Notes under the pieces: generated by a model | Told to the model about the DNA's origin: nothing | The model's input: only the letters and a program-made list of their open reading frames with translations | Database searches by the model: none | Shown here: positions 50,300-60,500 of the stretch, piece by piece | Numbering within the stretch: the first letter of the stretch is position 1 | How the letters are laid out: the number at the start of each line of letters is the position of its first letter | Assembly (NCBI GenBank): GCA_025463925.1 | Contig: JAODBK010000001.1 | Location: 19,956-83,955, forward strand | DNA: 64,000 nucleotides | Source: Acidimicrobiales bacterium | GTDB lineage: Bacteria > Actinomycetota > Acidimicrobiia > Acidimicrobiales > AC-14 | Reading direction: 5' to 3' | Position numbers and translations under genes: made by a program

Positions 50300-51215
50300 C
50301 GCCGGCCCGGCGGCGACCCTCGTCGTAGCCCGCGGTCACCTCGGCGCCGTAGTGCCGCGCCAACACGTCCGTCTTGCCCGACCGTGCCGCGAACGGCGCC
50401 CGCGCCCGCAACCGGAGCCGCTCGCGACGCCGTACCCGGAAGCGCGCCGTCCAGCTGTCGTCGAGGGGGAAGTCGGGTTGCGCCTTGCGCAAGAGCTCGG
50501 CCGACTCGCCGACCTTCGCCATCCGGCTCCTGAAGGTGGCGAGGTCGATGGCGCGCGTGTGGAACGCCACCGCGTTCGAGTCGTACTCCATGCGGAAGCC
50601 GATCTGGGTGAGCCGGTACGCCAGCTCGAAGTCCTCGTACGCCGGGTACGGGAACCGCTCGTCGAAGCCGCCGCAGTCGAGCAGGAGCGCCCGGCCCATG
50701 CTCAGGTTGGCGGTGTAGAACGCGGCGTACGGCGGCTCGACCGGCCCGTCGCGCAGCCAAGTGTCGTATCCGAACTGCAGGCCCGACGCGTCGAGCCACC
50801 GCATGAACGGGGTGACATCGAGCCGCGGGTGCCATTGGACGATGCCGAGCAGGCCGGCGTTCGGGTCGCTCGCGTCGGCGTGGAAGCGCGCGTGGCGGGC
50901 GAGCAGGTCGGGCGCGGCGGCGATGTCGTCGTCGAGGAACACCACGATCGACCCGCGGGCCTGGCGGATGCCTTCGTTGCGGGCCGCCGCCGGACCGCGG
51001 TTCACCGGTTGCACGATCGGCGTGAGGTTGGGCATCACCCGCGCCGCGGCCGCCAGCACCTCGCCGGTCGCGTCACCCGATCCGTCGTCGACGACGACGA
51101 CCTCGAACAGGTCGGTGGCGATGCGTTGCCGCTCCAGCGACTGCAGGCACTCGATGAGCAACTCGGGTCGTCGGTAGGTCGGCACCACGACGCTGAGCTC
51201 GGGCCCGTCGATCAT
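50292..51215 (-). CDS. GT2 family glycosyltransferase
   Basis: A 307-residue GT-A enzyme: LSVVVPTYRRPELLIECLQS, VVVVDDGSGDATGEVL, IVVFLDDDIAAAPDLLARHA and GGFDERFPYPAYEDFELAYR. ATG at 51215 overlaps the upstream GT4 stop as ATGA. It is the last gene of a six-gene minus-strand unit that begins with the nucleotidyltransferase at 55901. Confidence 0.9.
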   Translation of the reverse strand: MIDGPELSVVVPTYRRPELLIECLQSLERQRIATDLFEVVVVDDGSGDATGEVLAAAARVMPNLTPIVQPVNRGPAAARNEGIRQARGSIVVFLDDDIAAAPDLLARHARFHADASDPNAGLLGIVQWHPRLDVTPFMRWLDASGLQFGYDTWLRDGPVEPPYAAFYTANLSMGRALLLDCGGFDERFPYPAYEDFELAYRLTQIGFRMEYDSNAVAFHTRAIDLATFRSRMAKVGESAELLRKAQPDFPLDDSWTARFRVRRRERLRLRARAPFAARSGKTDVLARHYGAEVTAGYDEGRRRAGVS

Positions 51216-52348
51216 CGCGAACCGCTTCGGGCTCGCGACCGGCGGGCGACCGACTCGTACAAGGCCTCGTGTCGCGGGCCGATGGCGGCGTCCCAGTCCC
51301 ACTGCCGGGCCCGCGCCACGCAGCGATCGGCGGTGCCGACCTGACCGGCCAGGTCGATCGCCTGGTCGAGCGCCGCGGCCAGCGCGTCGGGGTCCTGCGG
51401 TGGCACGACGAATCCGACGCCATCCTCCGCGCGCCCGGCGATGTCCGGCATGCCGCCGTCGTCGGAGCAGACGACCGGCGTCCCACACGACAGCGACTCC
51501 ACCAGCGCGAGGCCGAATGCCTCGAGGATCGACGGCAGCACGGTGACGGTGGCGGCCCGGTAGCGCGATCCCACGTCGTCGAGATCGCCAAGGCCCAGTG
51601 GCTCGATCGCCGACGCGACGCGGTCGGCGTCGCGGCCCAGCCGGGCGAGCGCCGGCCGGTGGTCGCCGGGGCCGGACAGCACCAGCTGGGCCTCGGGCCG
51701 GGCGCGCAGCAGCGGCACCATCGCGGCCAGCAGCGTGGCCAGGCCCTTGCGGGGATCCTCGGCGTCGGCCGAGAAGAGCAGGCGCGGCCGGCCGCGGCGA
51801 GGCGACCGGTCGGGCTCGAAGCGGTCGCCACGGACGCCGGGCGGCAGCACGTCGACCGGCCGGCCGAACAGCGCTTCGGACGCCGACGCCGACGCGGTGC
51901 TCAACGCCACCGGCATCGTGGCGCTGCGCACCGCGCGCCGCATGATCCGGTAGTCGCCCGGCCGTTTGCCGAACTGCCCGGCGCTCGGGTGGCCCAGCAC
52001 GCTGTAGATGACGCGCCGGCCGGCCAGCCGCCCGGCGATGGCCGCCGACGGAGTGAAGGCATGGACGATCTCGTACCGCTCGCGCACGAGCACCGGCAAC
52101 GCCGGCGCGCCGAAGCTGTCGACACGCGACACGCCGCGTGTCTGCAGACGCACGGGCGCCAGGTGGTGCCGGCGGCGCACGACCACGCCGTCGGGCCGGT
52201 GTTCGACCGTGCTCGGGCCGTCGGTGCCGGTGACGATCTCGACCGCATGACCGCGACCGGCGAGGTACACCGCGAGGTCGTCGAGATACCGCTCGCCGCC
52301 GCGTCGCACCTCCGGCCACGAGAACGGGTGCACCAGCGCGATCCTCAT
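51212..52348 (-). CDS. GT4 family glycosyltransferase
   Basis: A 378-residue GT-B enzyme: MRIALVHPFSWPEVRRGGER, IVHAFTPSAAIAGRLAGR, LLFSADAEDPRKGLATLLAA and VLPSILEAFGLALVESLSCG. The donor loop keeps the two Glu residues of GT4. It overlaps both neighbours by 4 nt (ATGA), so it is tightly coupled with two GT2 enzymes. The sugar is unknown. Confidence 0.9.
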   Translation of the reverse strand: MRIALVHPFSWPEVRRGGERYLDDLAVYLAGRGHAVEIVTGTDGPSTVEHRPDGVVVRRRHHLAPVRLQTRGVSRVDSFGAPALPVLVRERYEIVHAFTPSAAIAGRLAGRRVIYSVLGHPSAGQFGKRPGDYRIMRRAVRSATMPVALSTASASASEALFGRPVDVLPPGVRGDRFEPDRSPRRGRPRLLFSADAEDPRKGLATLLAAMVPLLRARPEAQLVLSGPGDHRPALARLGRDADRVASAIEPLGLGDLDDVGSRYRAATVTVLPSILEAFGLALVESLSCGTPVVCSDDGGMPDIAGRAEDGVGFVVPPQDPDALAAALDQAIDLAGQVGTADRCVARARQWDWDAAIGPRHEALYESVARRSRARSGSR

Positions 52349-53283
52349 GCCGGCGGGCCCTCCTCGACCACCGGGCCGCGGTGGGCCCGGGCCACCGACC
52401 GCCAGTAGGCCGCGGCGTCGCGGTCGCGCCGCACCCGCGCGAGGGCATGACGGCGCAGCGCGCCCGCCAGGTTCAACGCGCGGTACAACCGCATGGCGCC
52501 ATCGCCGTGTGCTTCGCGGTAGAAGCGGTACGTGTTGGCGAAGTAGGCGCGGGTCCTCCGGTCGCCGTACCCGCGTGCGCCGGACGCGTTGCCGACGTGG
52601 CAGACCACCGCGGCCGGCTCGAACCACACCTCCCATCCGGACCGGCCGGCGCGCCAGCACCACTCGAGATCCTCGGCGTACATGAAGAACCGCTCGTCGA
52701 ACCCGCCGATGCGGTCCACCGCGATACGCCGCATGAGCAGCGCAGCGCCGACCGCCCAGTCGACCCGCCGGACGCGGTCGTGGGCCCACGCGCCCTCCAA
52801 CAACATGCGATCGGCGAACGCCCGCCCCAGCACGCGGTCGAGGCCGAGGCCCGTCGTGAGCGCGACCCGAACCGATGGGAACGGGTGGGTCGAGTGCTCG
52901 AGGCTCCCGTCCGGTCGCTCGACCCGCGGCGCGACCGCGGCGGCCCGCGGCCGCGCCTCGCCGGCGCCGATCAGTCGCCCGATCGCGCCGGGCTCGGGCC
53001 AGGCGTCGGAGTTCAGTGCGAGGAACCAGTCGGCGTCCGACTTGGCCAGCAGCTGGTTCATGCCGGCCGCGAACCCGACGTTGCTCGCGCCCGCGTCGAC
53101 GTGCGCCTCCGGCACGCGACGCGCGATCACGTCGGGGGTGCCGTCGCTCGACGCGTTGTCGTGGACGAGCACCCGCAGCTCGCACCCCTGATCGGAGTCG
53201 AGCAGTCGCCGGAGCGCATCGGCCGAGAGCTCGGCCGTGTTCCAGGTGACGACGCCGACGTCGACCCGCGGCCGATTCGGCAT
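52345..53283 (-). CDS. GT2 family glycosyltransferase (rhamnosyltransferase-like)
   Basis: A 312-residue GT-A enzyme with VDVGVVTWNTAELSADALRR, VLVHDNASSDGTPDVI, FLALNSDAWPEPGAIG and GGFDERFFMYAEDLEWCWRA. The last is the FxYxEDxDxxxR motif found in WbbL-type rhamnosyltransferases. It is similar in design to the first domain of the fused enzyme at 3792-6953. ATG at 53283 shares one base with the upstream stop. Confidence 0.9.
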   Translation of the reverse strand: MPNRPRVDVGVVTWNTAELSADALRRLLDSDQGCELRVLVHDNASSDGTPDVIARRVPEAHVDAGASNVGFAAGMNQLLAKSDADWFLALNSDAWPEPGAIGRLIGAGEARPRAAAVAPRVERPDGSLEHSTHPFPSVRVALTTGLGLDRVLGRAFADRMLLEGAWAHDRVRRVDWAVGAALLMRRIAVDRIGGFDERFFMYAEDLEWCWRAGRSGWEVWFEPAAVVCHVGNASGARGYGDRRTRAYFANTYRFYREAHGDGAMRLYRALNLAGALRRHALARVRRDRDAAAYWRSVARAHRGPVVEEGPPA

Positions 53284-54242
53284 CAGAGGACGAGGGCTCG
53301 GTGCCGGTACGAGCCCCGCACCATCACGCCGACCTCGACCAGGTCGAGTGCGAAACCGAGCGGCAGGACCAGCCACCGGCGGCGCGGCCCCGGGCACAGC
53401 GGCACCACGCGGGTCCGGTGGTGCACCCATGGCGCGACCAGCACCAGGGCAAACGGCGTTCGGCCCGACAGGAGCAGGCCGAGCGTCGCCAGAAGCACCC
53501 ACGGGTGCGACCGCTTCCAGAACCACTTGCCGTGCAGCAGCTCGAGCCGGGCATCGGGGTGCTGGCGGATGACCCGCGGGATGTCCACCCACCGCAGCGT
53601 CTCCTGCACCGCGTCGGCCCACCCGCCGGCGCGCACGTCGTGGTGGACGACCGCGTCGGGCACGAAGGCCGGTGTCGCGCCCGACGCCTTGACGCGCAGG
53701 CCGAGGTCCGTGTCCTCGCCGGCCGGCGTCGCGAACGCCTCGTCGAAGCCGCCGGCCGCGTCCAGGTCGGCCCGCCGATAGAAGACGTTGCAGGTCTCGA
53801 AGAACCGGACCTTGGCGACGTCCACGCTGCGGGCGAACGGCCGATCGAGGAGATGGCGCTGGCTCGGAATCGGCATCGTCCGGCCCACCGCGATCCCCGC
53901 GCCGCCGTCGACCGCGGCCAGGCCGGCCGCCAGCCACGACGGTGTCGGCTCGCAGTCGTCGTCGGTGAACGCGACGACCGGCGCGGTGGTGGCCCGCCAG
54001 GCGAGGTTGCGGCCGGCCGACGGACCGCGGTTGACCTCGGCCCGCACCACCCGCAGCGCCACCGGCGACGACGCCGCCAGCTCGGCGAGCACCTCGGCAG
54101 AGTCGTCGGTGGAGCCGTTGTCCGCGATGACCACCTCGAACTCGTCGAGGGGCAGTGTCTGCGCCGCGAGCGCGGCCAGCAACGACGGCAGCCGGTTGGC
54201 GCGCTGGTACGTCGACACCGCGACCGACACGCGCGGGTTCAC
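53283..54242 (-). CDS. GT2 family glycosyltransferase with hydrophobic C-terminus
   Basis: A 319-residue GT-A enzyme: VSVAVSTYQRANRLPSLLAA, VVIADNGSTDDSAEVL, VVAFTDDDCEPTPSWLAAGL and GGFDEAFATPAGEDTDLGLR. Two hydrophobic segments near the end (WVLLATLGLLLSGRTPFALV; LVLPLGFALDLVEVGVMV) suggest membrane anchoring. Start is GTG at 54242, four bases after the epimerase stop. Unit order: nucleotidyltransferase, epimerase/dehydratase, GT2, GT2, GT4, GT2. Confidence 0.88.
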   Translation of the reverse strand: MNPRVSVAVSTYQRANRLPSLLAALAAQTLPLDEFEVVIADNGSTDDSAEVLAELAASSPVALRVVRAEVNRGPSAGRNLAWRATTAPVVAFTDDDCEPTPSWLAAGLAAVDGGAGIAVGRTMPIPSQRHLLDRPFARSVDVAKVRFFETCNVFYRRADLDAAGGFDEAFATPAGEDTDLGLRVKASGATPAFVPDAVVHHDVRAGGWADAVQETLRWVDIPRVIRQHPDARLELLHGKWFWKRSHPWVLLATLGLLLSGRTPFALVLVAPWVHHRTRVVPLCPGPRRRWLVLPLGFALDLVEVGVMVRGSYRHRALVL

Positions 54243-54246
54243 CGGA

Positions 54247-55221
54247 TCAGAGCGCGAACGGTGACGCCCGCTGCGTCAGCTCGCGCCGGTACCAGTCGAT
54301 GGTCTTCTCGAGCCCGTCGCGCAACGAGTGCGACGGCGCCCAGCCGAGCCGCTGCCGCGCCTTCGTGCTGTCGCAGTACATGCGCCAGATCTCGGTCGGG
54401 CGGTTGGGGACGGCGCCGAAGTCCGGCCTCACCGGGTTGCCCATGATGTCGAGGATCGTCGTCGCCAGATCGCGCATCGAGATCTCCTCGCCGCAGCCGA
54501 GGTTGAACAGCTCGCCCTCGATGCCCGGTGTGACGGCCAGCTTGACGAACCCGTCGGCCAGGTCCTCGACGTAGTTGAACTCGCGCGTCTGGCGACCTTC
54601 CGTCATGGGCAACTCCAGCCCGCGCAGCGCCCGCACGATGATCTCGGGGATCACGCGGTCGGGCGTCTGCGCCGGGCCGTACGCATTGAACGGGCGCACC
54701 ATCACGATCGGCCACTGGCGGCCGGCGTGGAACATCCGGCAGAACCGCTCGCCCGCGTACTTGCTGACCGAATACGGCGAGATCGGGTTCACCGGGCCGT
54801 CCTCGCGGAAAGGCACGTCGACGTCACCGTAGATCTCACTCGTGCCGGTGTAGACGAACCGCTCGTACCCGGAGCCGGCGAGGGCGTGGAGCAGGTTCAT
54901 CGTGCCGGCGACATTGGTCTGGATGGACTCGTCCACGCGCTGCCACGACTTGCCGACGTGGGTGTACGCGCCGAGGTGCAACACGTGCGAGGGGCGGGCC
55001 TGGTCCACGACCGCGTCCATCGCCGAGCGATCGGTGAGGTTGCCCTCGTGCAGCGTGATCTCGTCGCGGATGTCCAGCAGACGGATCGGATACACGGAGG
55101 AGACGGTGCTCGTCAGCGCATGGACCTCGGCGCCCTCGGCCACGAGCCGGCGGGCGACGTGGGAGCCGATGAACCCAGCCGCCCCCGTTAGGAGGACGCG
55201 CCGGCCGCGGAGCGAAGCCAT
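54247..55221 (-). CDS. NAD-dependent epimerase/dehydratase (nucleotide-sugar modifying SDR)
   Basis: A 324-residue extended short-chain dehydrogenase. The dinucleotide fold is RVLLTGAAGFIGSHVARRLV; the catalytic Thr/Tyr/Lys set is in FVYTGTSEIYGDV and PYSVSKYAGERF. Downstream PFNAYGPAQTPDRVIPEI and EFNYVEDLADGF follow the pattern of GDP-mannose 4,6-dehydratase and UDP-glucose 4-epimerase-like enzymes. It lies just after a sugar-1-phosphate nucleotidyltransferase, overlapping it by 34 nt, so the pair probably makes one activated sugar. The exact reaction cannot be fixed from sequence. Confidence 0.88.
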   Translation of the reverse strand: MASLRGRRVLLTGAAGFIGSHVARRLVAEGAEVHALTSTVSSVYPIRLLDIRDEITLHEGNLTDRSAMDAVVDQARPSHVLHLGAYTHVGKSWQRVDESIQTNVAGTMNLLHALAGSGYERFVYTGTSEIYGDVDVPFREDGPVNPISPYSVSKYAGERFCRMFHAGRQWPIVMVRPFNAYGPAQTPDRVIPEIIVRALRGLELPMTEGRQTREFNYVEDLADGFVKLAVTPGIEGELFNLGCGEEISMRDLATTILDIMGNPVRPDFGAVPNRPTEIWRMYCDSTKARQRLGWAPSHSLRDGLEKTIDWYRRELTQRASPFAL

Positions 55222-55901
55222 GGTGCGGTGCCGTCACCGCAGAGCGCGGTGAGCTCGAGTGCGTCCTTGTACGTGTCCATAGATTTCCAGAACCCGTCGT
55301 GACGATAGGCGAACAGCTCGCCCACCGCGCTCAGGCCCGGCAGCACCGTGCGCTCGAGGTCGTCGCCCGACCAGAGCTGGAAGGCCCGTTGGTCCAGGAC
55401 GAAGAACCCGGCGTTGATCCAGTGATCGCGCAGGACCGGCTTCTCGAGGAAGCGCTCGACGCGGCCGTCGTCGTCGCAGAGCAGCGTGCCGTACTGCGAC
55501 GGCAGCGGCACCGTCGTCACCGACGCCGCGCCGGCGTGGTCGCGGTGGAATTCGAGCAACGAGACGAGGTCGACGTTGCCGAGGCCATCGGCGTAGGTCG
55601 CGAAGAAGGTGTCCTCGAGCAGCTCGCGGACCAGGACGAGCCGCTCACCGGTGTTGGTCTCCTCGCCGGTGTCGACGACGTTCACCTTCCAGTCGTCGGG
55701 CAAGGTCCGGGCGAACTCGGAGATCAGCTCGTGCTTGAACCCGGCGGCCAGCACGAAGTCGTGCACGCCCTGCGCGGCGTACAGCTCCAGCACGTGCAGG
55801 AGCACCGGCTTGCCGGCCACCTGGAGCAACGGCTTGGGAACCTCTGCGGTGTACGGCCAGGCGCGCGTGCCCTTCCCACCGCAGAGGATTGCCGCTTGCA
55901 T
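55188..55901 (-). CDS. Sugar-1-phosphate nucleotidyltransferase (glucose-1-phosphate cytidylyltransferase-like)
   Basis: A 237-residue GT-A fold nucleotidyltransferase. QAAILCGGKGTRAWPYTAEV with PKPLLQVAGKPVL is the NTP-binding signature; VVDTGEETNTGERL, FATYADGLGNVDLVSLLEFH and the RHDGFWKSMDTYKD ending match RfbF-type enzymes (CTP:glucose-1-phosphate) more closely than RmlA. It is shorter than RmlA by about 50 residues, as RfbF is. ATG at 55901. The activated product would feed the adjacent epimerase/dehydratase. Confidence 0.85.
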   Translation of the reverse strand: MQAAILCGGKGTRAWPYTAEVPKPLLQVAGKPVLLHVLELYAAQGVHDFVLAAGFKHELISEFARTLPDDWKVNVVDTGEETNTGERLVLVRELLEDTFFATYADGLGNVDLVSLLEFHRDHAGAASVTTVPLPSQYGTLLCDDDGRVERFLEKPVLRDHWINAGFFVLDQRAFQLWSGDDLERTVLPGLSAVGELFAYRHDGFWKSMDTYKDALELTALCGDGTAPWLRSAAGASS

Positions 55902-55971
55902 GGTCGAGACAGTTCGACGCCGGCCGGCCGAATCCTGGCCGGCCGGCGCCCGAACCGATGGTGCGCGACGG

Positions 55972-57423
55972 TCAGGCGCCGCCGTAACTCGTCCAGCCGC
56001 GGGCGGCCCAGAGCGCGTCACGGACGGGAAGCCCGGCCGGGCTCGGCGCGTGGGTGTCGAAGGCCGTCAGCAGCGACCAGGCCTTCGGGCCGTTGTCGTT
56101 CCACGCGAATGCCATCCACCCGATGCCATGCGACTCGGCGTACGCGATCACGTTGGCGTTGTAGTCCGGCGAGTCGCACTGGGTGCCGAACTCGTTGAGT
56201 GAAACCGGGTACTTGGCCGCGACGGGGGTCACCACCTTGTCGGTGTCCGCTGCGATCGGCCCGCAGGCGTAGTCGTTGTACTGGTGTGACGAGTACACGA
56301 TGCCGTAGCCGTCGATCGGCTGCCACAGCACCGAGCTGAGGTCGTGACCCCAGTTGGTGCCGCTGACGAACGTCAGGTTGGTGGCGCCGGTCGAGCGCAC
56401 CGCGTTGTACAGCGTCTGCATCCCGACGGCCTTCCAGCCGTTCACCATGCCGCCGTTGCGCCACACGTTCGGCGTGATGTCGCGGGGCTCGTTGTAGAGG
56501 TCGAAGGCAACCAGCGGGTTGGACTTGTACCGCGCTGCGACCTGCTGCCAGAAGTTCACCGACTGGCCGTCGGCCATGCGGTAGTCGTTGACGGGCGTGG
56601 TGACGTCGCACGGGGTCGCGGCACCCATGCTGGTGTGCAGGTCGAGCACCGCCATCATGCCGAGGCTGGTGATCTGCTTGACCGCGGTGTCCACCCGCCC
56701 GGCGTACGCGGGGTCGAAGTGGCAGCTGCCCGAAAGCCAGAAGACCTCGGTCAGCTGGAGCCGCACCGAGCTGGCGCCCCAGTTGTACATCCAGCCGAAG
56801 TCCCAGAAGCTCATCCCGTAACCGGTCGGCGTGAGCTCGAGCCCGTTGCGGTTCACGCCGCGCGGGATGAACCCCTTGCCGTTGCCATCGAGGATCGTGT
56901 TGCCCGAGGTGGTGAAGCCCGACGAGGCCGGGGCGATCGCGAACCAGTCGAGGTAGAGCGGCTGGGCGGTCATGCCGTACAGCGGGGCGGTGGGCACCAC
57001 ACCCAGCTGCAGCCCGTTGGCGCTGACGTAGACCGGGACGCTGATCGACTGCCAGCCGCCGGCAACACCGAACTCGCCGACGCGCGAGTTGGCGAGCACG
57101 ACGTTCATCCGGGCGTTGATGCTCTTGACCCGGGCGGTGAGGGTGTAGGCGCCGGCGGGCATCCCGGTGAGGAGCCAGGTCGCGCCCTGCACGATGACGG
57201 CGTGCTCGCCGGTGGCGCTGGTGTCGGAGACCCTGGTGAACGTGCCGTTGAGGTTCTCGGCCTCGATGGTGCCGCTGGTCGCAGTGAAGGCCGGGGCCGC
57301 GGAGGCGCGGGCTCCGCCACCTCCGAGACTGGCGAGCAGCGGGCTGACGGTCGCCAGCAACGCCGCGACGAGGGCCAGCGCGAGCTTGCGCGGGCGGCGG
57401 ACGGAAATCGAATGGTGAGACAT
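55972..57423 (-). CDS. Secreted GH5-type glycoside hydrolase with N-terminal CBM-like domain
   Basis: A 483-residue exported enzyme. It has a signal peptide (about 11-43), then a beta-sandwich carbohydrate-binding-type domain (about 47-165: GTIEAENLNGTFTRVSD, LYLDWFAIAP, CBM6/35 pattern), then a GH5 (cellulase family) barrel. The barrel's acid/base Glu312 lies in FDLYNEPRD and the nucleophile Glu411 in SLNEFGTQ. His and Trp residues lining the site are present. It probably trims or degrades a beta-glucan or mannan outside the cell, possibly the locus's own polymer. It has its own promoter region of about 158 bp. ATG at 57423. Confidence 0.85.
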   Translation of the reverse strand: MSHHSISVRRPRKLALALVAALLATVSPLLASLGGGGARASAAPAFTATSGTIEAENLNGTFTRVSDTSATGEHAVIVQGATWLLTGMPAGAYTLTARVKSINARMNVVLANSRVGEFGVAGGWQSISVPVYVSANGLQLGVVPTAPLYGMTAQPLYLDWFAIAPASSGFTTSGNTILDGNGKGFIPRGVNRNGLELTPTGYGMSFWDFGWMYNWGASSVRLQLTEVFWLSGSCHFDPAYAGRVDTAVKQITSLGMMAVLDLHTSMGAATPCDVTTPVNDYRMADGQSVNFWQQVAARYKSNPLVAFDLYNEPRDITPNVWRNGGMVNGWKAVGMQTLYNAVRSTGATNLTFVSGTNWGHDLSSVLWQPIDGYGIVYSSHQYNDYACGPIAADTDKVVTPVAAKYPVSLNEFGTQCDSPDYNANVIAYAESHGIGWMAFAWNDNGPKAWSLLTAFDTHAPSPAGLPVRDALWAARGWTSYGGA

Positions 57424-57581
57424 GTGTCGAAGGACTCCCAGCGTTTCGTGTCGGTCAGAATCCCGGCGAACCGCTCCGCCGCCGTTAGAACGACCCTAAA
57501 GGGACGAAACTCGCGACATCTATGGCCTATATGGGCCATTTTCGGCTAGTCACCGGGCCGACTTGAGCCCGAATGCCACGG

Positions 57582-60500
57582 TCAGTCGCCGAGCACGCCC
57601 AGACCGAGACCCGGAGCGGCCAGTCGTTCGACGATCGCCGCCAGCTCGGACCGGGCGGCGGCGTCGCCGAGCAGCGCGCGCGGCCGCAGCGCCAGGGCCC
57701 GCGCGACCCCCGCCGACGGGACGTCGAGGCCGTCGAGACGGGCCTCCGCCTCGGCCCGCCCGGCAGCGGGATCCGAGCGGATCGCGATCTCGGCCAGCGT
57801 TCCCTGCGCGGCGGCGACGGCCGGCCGGGCATCCAGGAGCCGGGCCGACGCCAGCGCCCGCTCGGCATGGCCACGGGCCTCGTCGAAGTCACCGGTCACG
57901 AGGCTGGTCAGTGCCTTGAGCATCCCGCCCACCAGCGCCACGAGCATCTCCAGACCCGGCCGGGCGCCGATCGCGTTCATCAGCTCGGCGGCCGCCCCGA
58001 CGTCGCCGGCCATCCCCCGCTCCTCGGCGACGATGAACACCGCCGAGAGGATCACTGGGTCGTGCACGTCCATCGGCAGGTCGGGTGGCGCCCGATCGTC
58101 GCCTCCGGCGCGGGCGACGGCGTACTCGACCGCGGCGAACAGGGCACGGCCGCGTTCGCTGTCGTCCTCACCGGTGGCCGCGGCCGCCAGCGCCTGGCGC
58201 GCGGTGTCGAGGTCGCCCTGGAGGCGCGCCATGTCGGCGAGGAGCAGATCGCCGTACACCTGGAGGTCGTGGGCGCCGATCTCCTTGGACAGGTGCGCGA
58301 GCCGGCGGCAGTAGTCGAACGCCTCGACGGTGTCCTCGGGACCGCCGAGCCGGATGCGCAGGAACTCGTTCCAGGCGAGGGTGTTCAGCGTGGTGACCTG
58401 CGCGGTGCGGTCGCCCGCCACCTCGGCCTCGCGCAGCGCCTCGGCCAACCAGGCCGGCACCCGCGGATCCTCGGGTCGTACGAGTGACAGGAAGCGGTAG
58501 CAGGCCAGCTCGCCGGTGCGGTTGCCGATCGAGGCGAAGCGCTCGAGCGCGTTCTCCAACGTCGCCGCGGCCGCCGGGCCGTTGCCACTCATGAACTCGG
58601 CGACGCCGAGGTTGGCCCGAGCCCACCCCTCCTTCTCGACGTTGCCCAGCGTGGCCCACGCGTTGGCGGCGTCGGTGAGCGGCTGGCGCGCCTCGGCCGG
58701 AGCCGGGAACAGCAGCGACAGCCCGTGCATGTGGGCCGCGTGTGCCTGCAGCTCGGGATCGGGGCCTCCCGACAGCAGCACGCGGAAGACGGCTTCGGTC
58801 TCCGCGGTGCGGCCCATCTCGGCGTAGCTCTGCGCGACGCGGAGCAGGAGCGCGCGGTCGGTGAGTCCCAACTCGATGGCGCGCTGCAGCAGCAGCAGGC
58901 CGTCGAGGACCCGCGAGTTGTCGAGGAGGTCGCGGCCCGCGCTGGTCAACGCGTCGCGCGCCTCGGCGGCCAACTCGTCGTCGTCGGGCGCGTAGCCGGT
59001 GGCCCGTTCGAGATGGCGGGCCCGCTCGAAGTCGGAGGGAGCAACGCGCGCGGCGCGCCGGTGGCGATCGGCCCGCACGTTGCGGGGCAGCGTCTCGTAC
59101 GCGACTTCCCTCATCAGCGGATCGGCGACGTCGTAGCAGCCGTCGCCTCCCTGGTGCAGCAAGCCGGCACTCACCAGCGACTGCAGCACGCGCATCGCGT
59201 CCGGCTGGCCGAGCGCCTCGACCTGCGCGCTGGTGGCGGCGTCGCCGAGCACCGCGACGTGTTGCAGGCCGAGCTTCTCCTCGGGGGCCAACGCGTCGAG
59301 GCGGGCGGCGAGGATCGCGTGCAGGCTCGGCGGCAGGCTCACGTTGCCGGCCAGCTCGAAACCCGCCGGCGTCTCGATCAGCTCGCCCCGAGCCTTGAGC
59401 ATGCCGATGAGCTCGCGCAGGTGCAGCGGGTTGCCGCCGGCCCGGCCGGCCAGCACCGCCGCCGCCGACTCGGTGAGCCGGCTCTCACATGCCAGGGCGT
59501 TGGCGAGCTCGACGGCATCGGTCGCGCCGAGCGGGTTGAGCCGCATGACGGTCGCCGACGGGAAGCTGGCCAGCCACGCCGGCGGATCGGGGCGTCCGGC
59601 GAGGATCAGCACGAGCGGCACGTCGACGACCCGGACCGCGAGCTCGCGCAGCAGGTCGATGGTGCGGTCGGTGGCGCGGTGGATGTCGTCGACCGCGAGC
59701 AGGATCGGCCCCTCGTCGGTCTTCATCTCCAGCAGCCGGCGGAATGCCCAGAGCTGCTCCGATTGCAGCGCCGCCGGATCGATCGACTTCAACGACGGGT
59801 GCAGCTCACCCGCGAGCGAGCGGACGCGCGCGTCGATGTGCGGATCGCCGGTCGGGCCGAGCTGGCGGATGATGTCGGCGGCCACGCGCGGGCCACCGAG
59901 GCCCCCGTACGCCGGGTAGGTCGCCCGCACGACGATCGGCTGGCCGGCGCCGGGGAGCTTGCCTTCGGGGCCCCACGGGTCCAGCGCGAGCTCTTCGATC
60001 AGGCGGGTCGTGCCGAGGCCGGCCTCGCCGGCGAGCAGCACCACCGTCGACCGACGGTCGCGCACCGAACGACGCCACTGCGCGCGGAGGAACGCCAGCT
60101 CGTCGTGCCGGCCGGTCAGCGGCGGGCGATCGCGCGTCCCGGCGCCTTCGAACCCGTCGATCTCCGGGCGCAGCGCGGTCGCCTCGAAGACGTCGACCGG
60201 GTCGGCCTTGCCCTTCAGCAGCACCGGCTGACGCTCCTCGAACGCCACCCGGTCGCCGGCCAGCTCGGCGGTCAACCGGCCGACCAGCACCTGGCCGGCG
60301 CCGGCGGCCTTCTCGAGCCGGGCGGCGACGTTGACGGTGTCGCCGATGACGGTGACCTCGCCGTCGCGACCGACCGAGGTCACCATCACCTCGCCCGTGT
60401 TCACGCCGATCGAGAACGCGATGTCGCCGCCGAGGGTCCGCATGGCCAGTCCCGCGGCGACGGCCCGCTCGGCGTCGTCGGCGTGGGCCTGCGGCACGCC

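Noticed and set aside
57495..57539. Small hairpins ATGGCC-N6-GGCCAT and the dyad CCCTAAAGGG between the cyclase and GH5 genes.
   Set aside because: Stems are short and no T-run follows on the transcribed (minus) strand, so a terminator cannot be supported.
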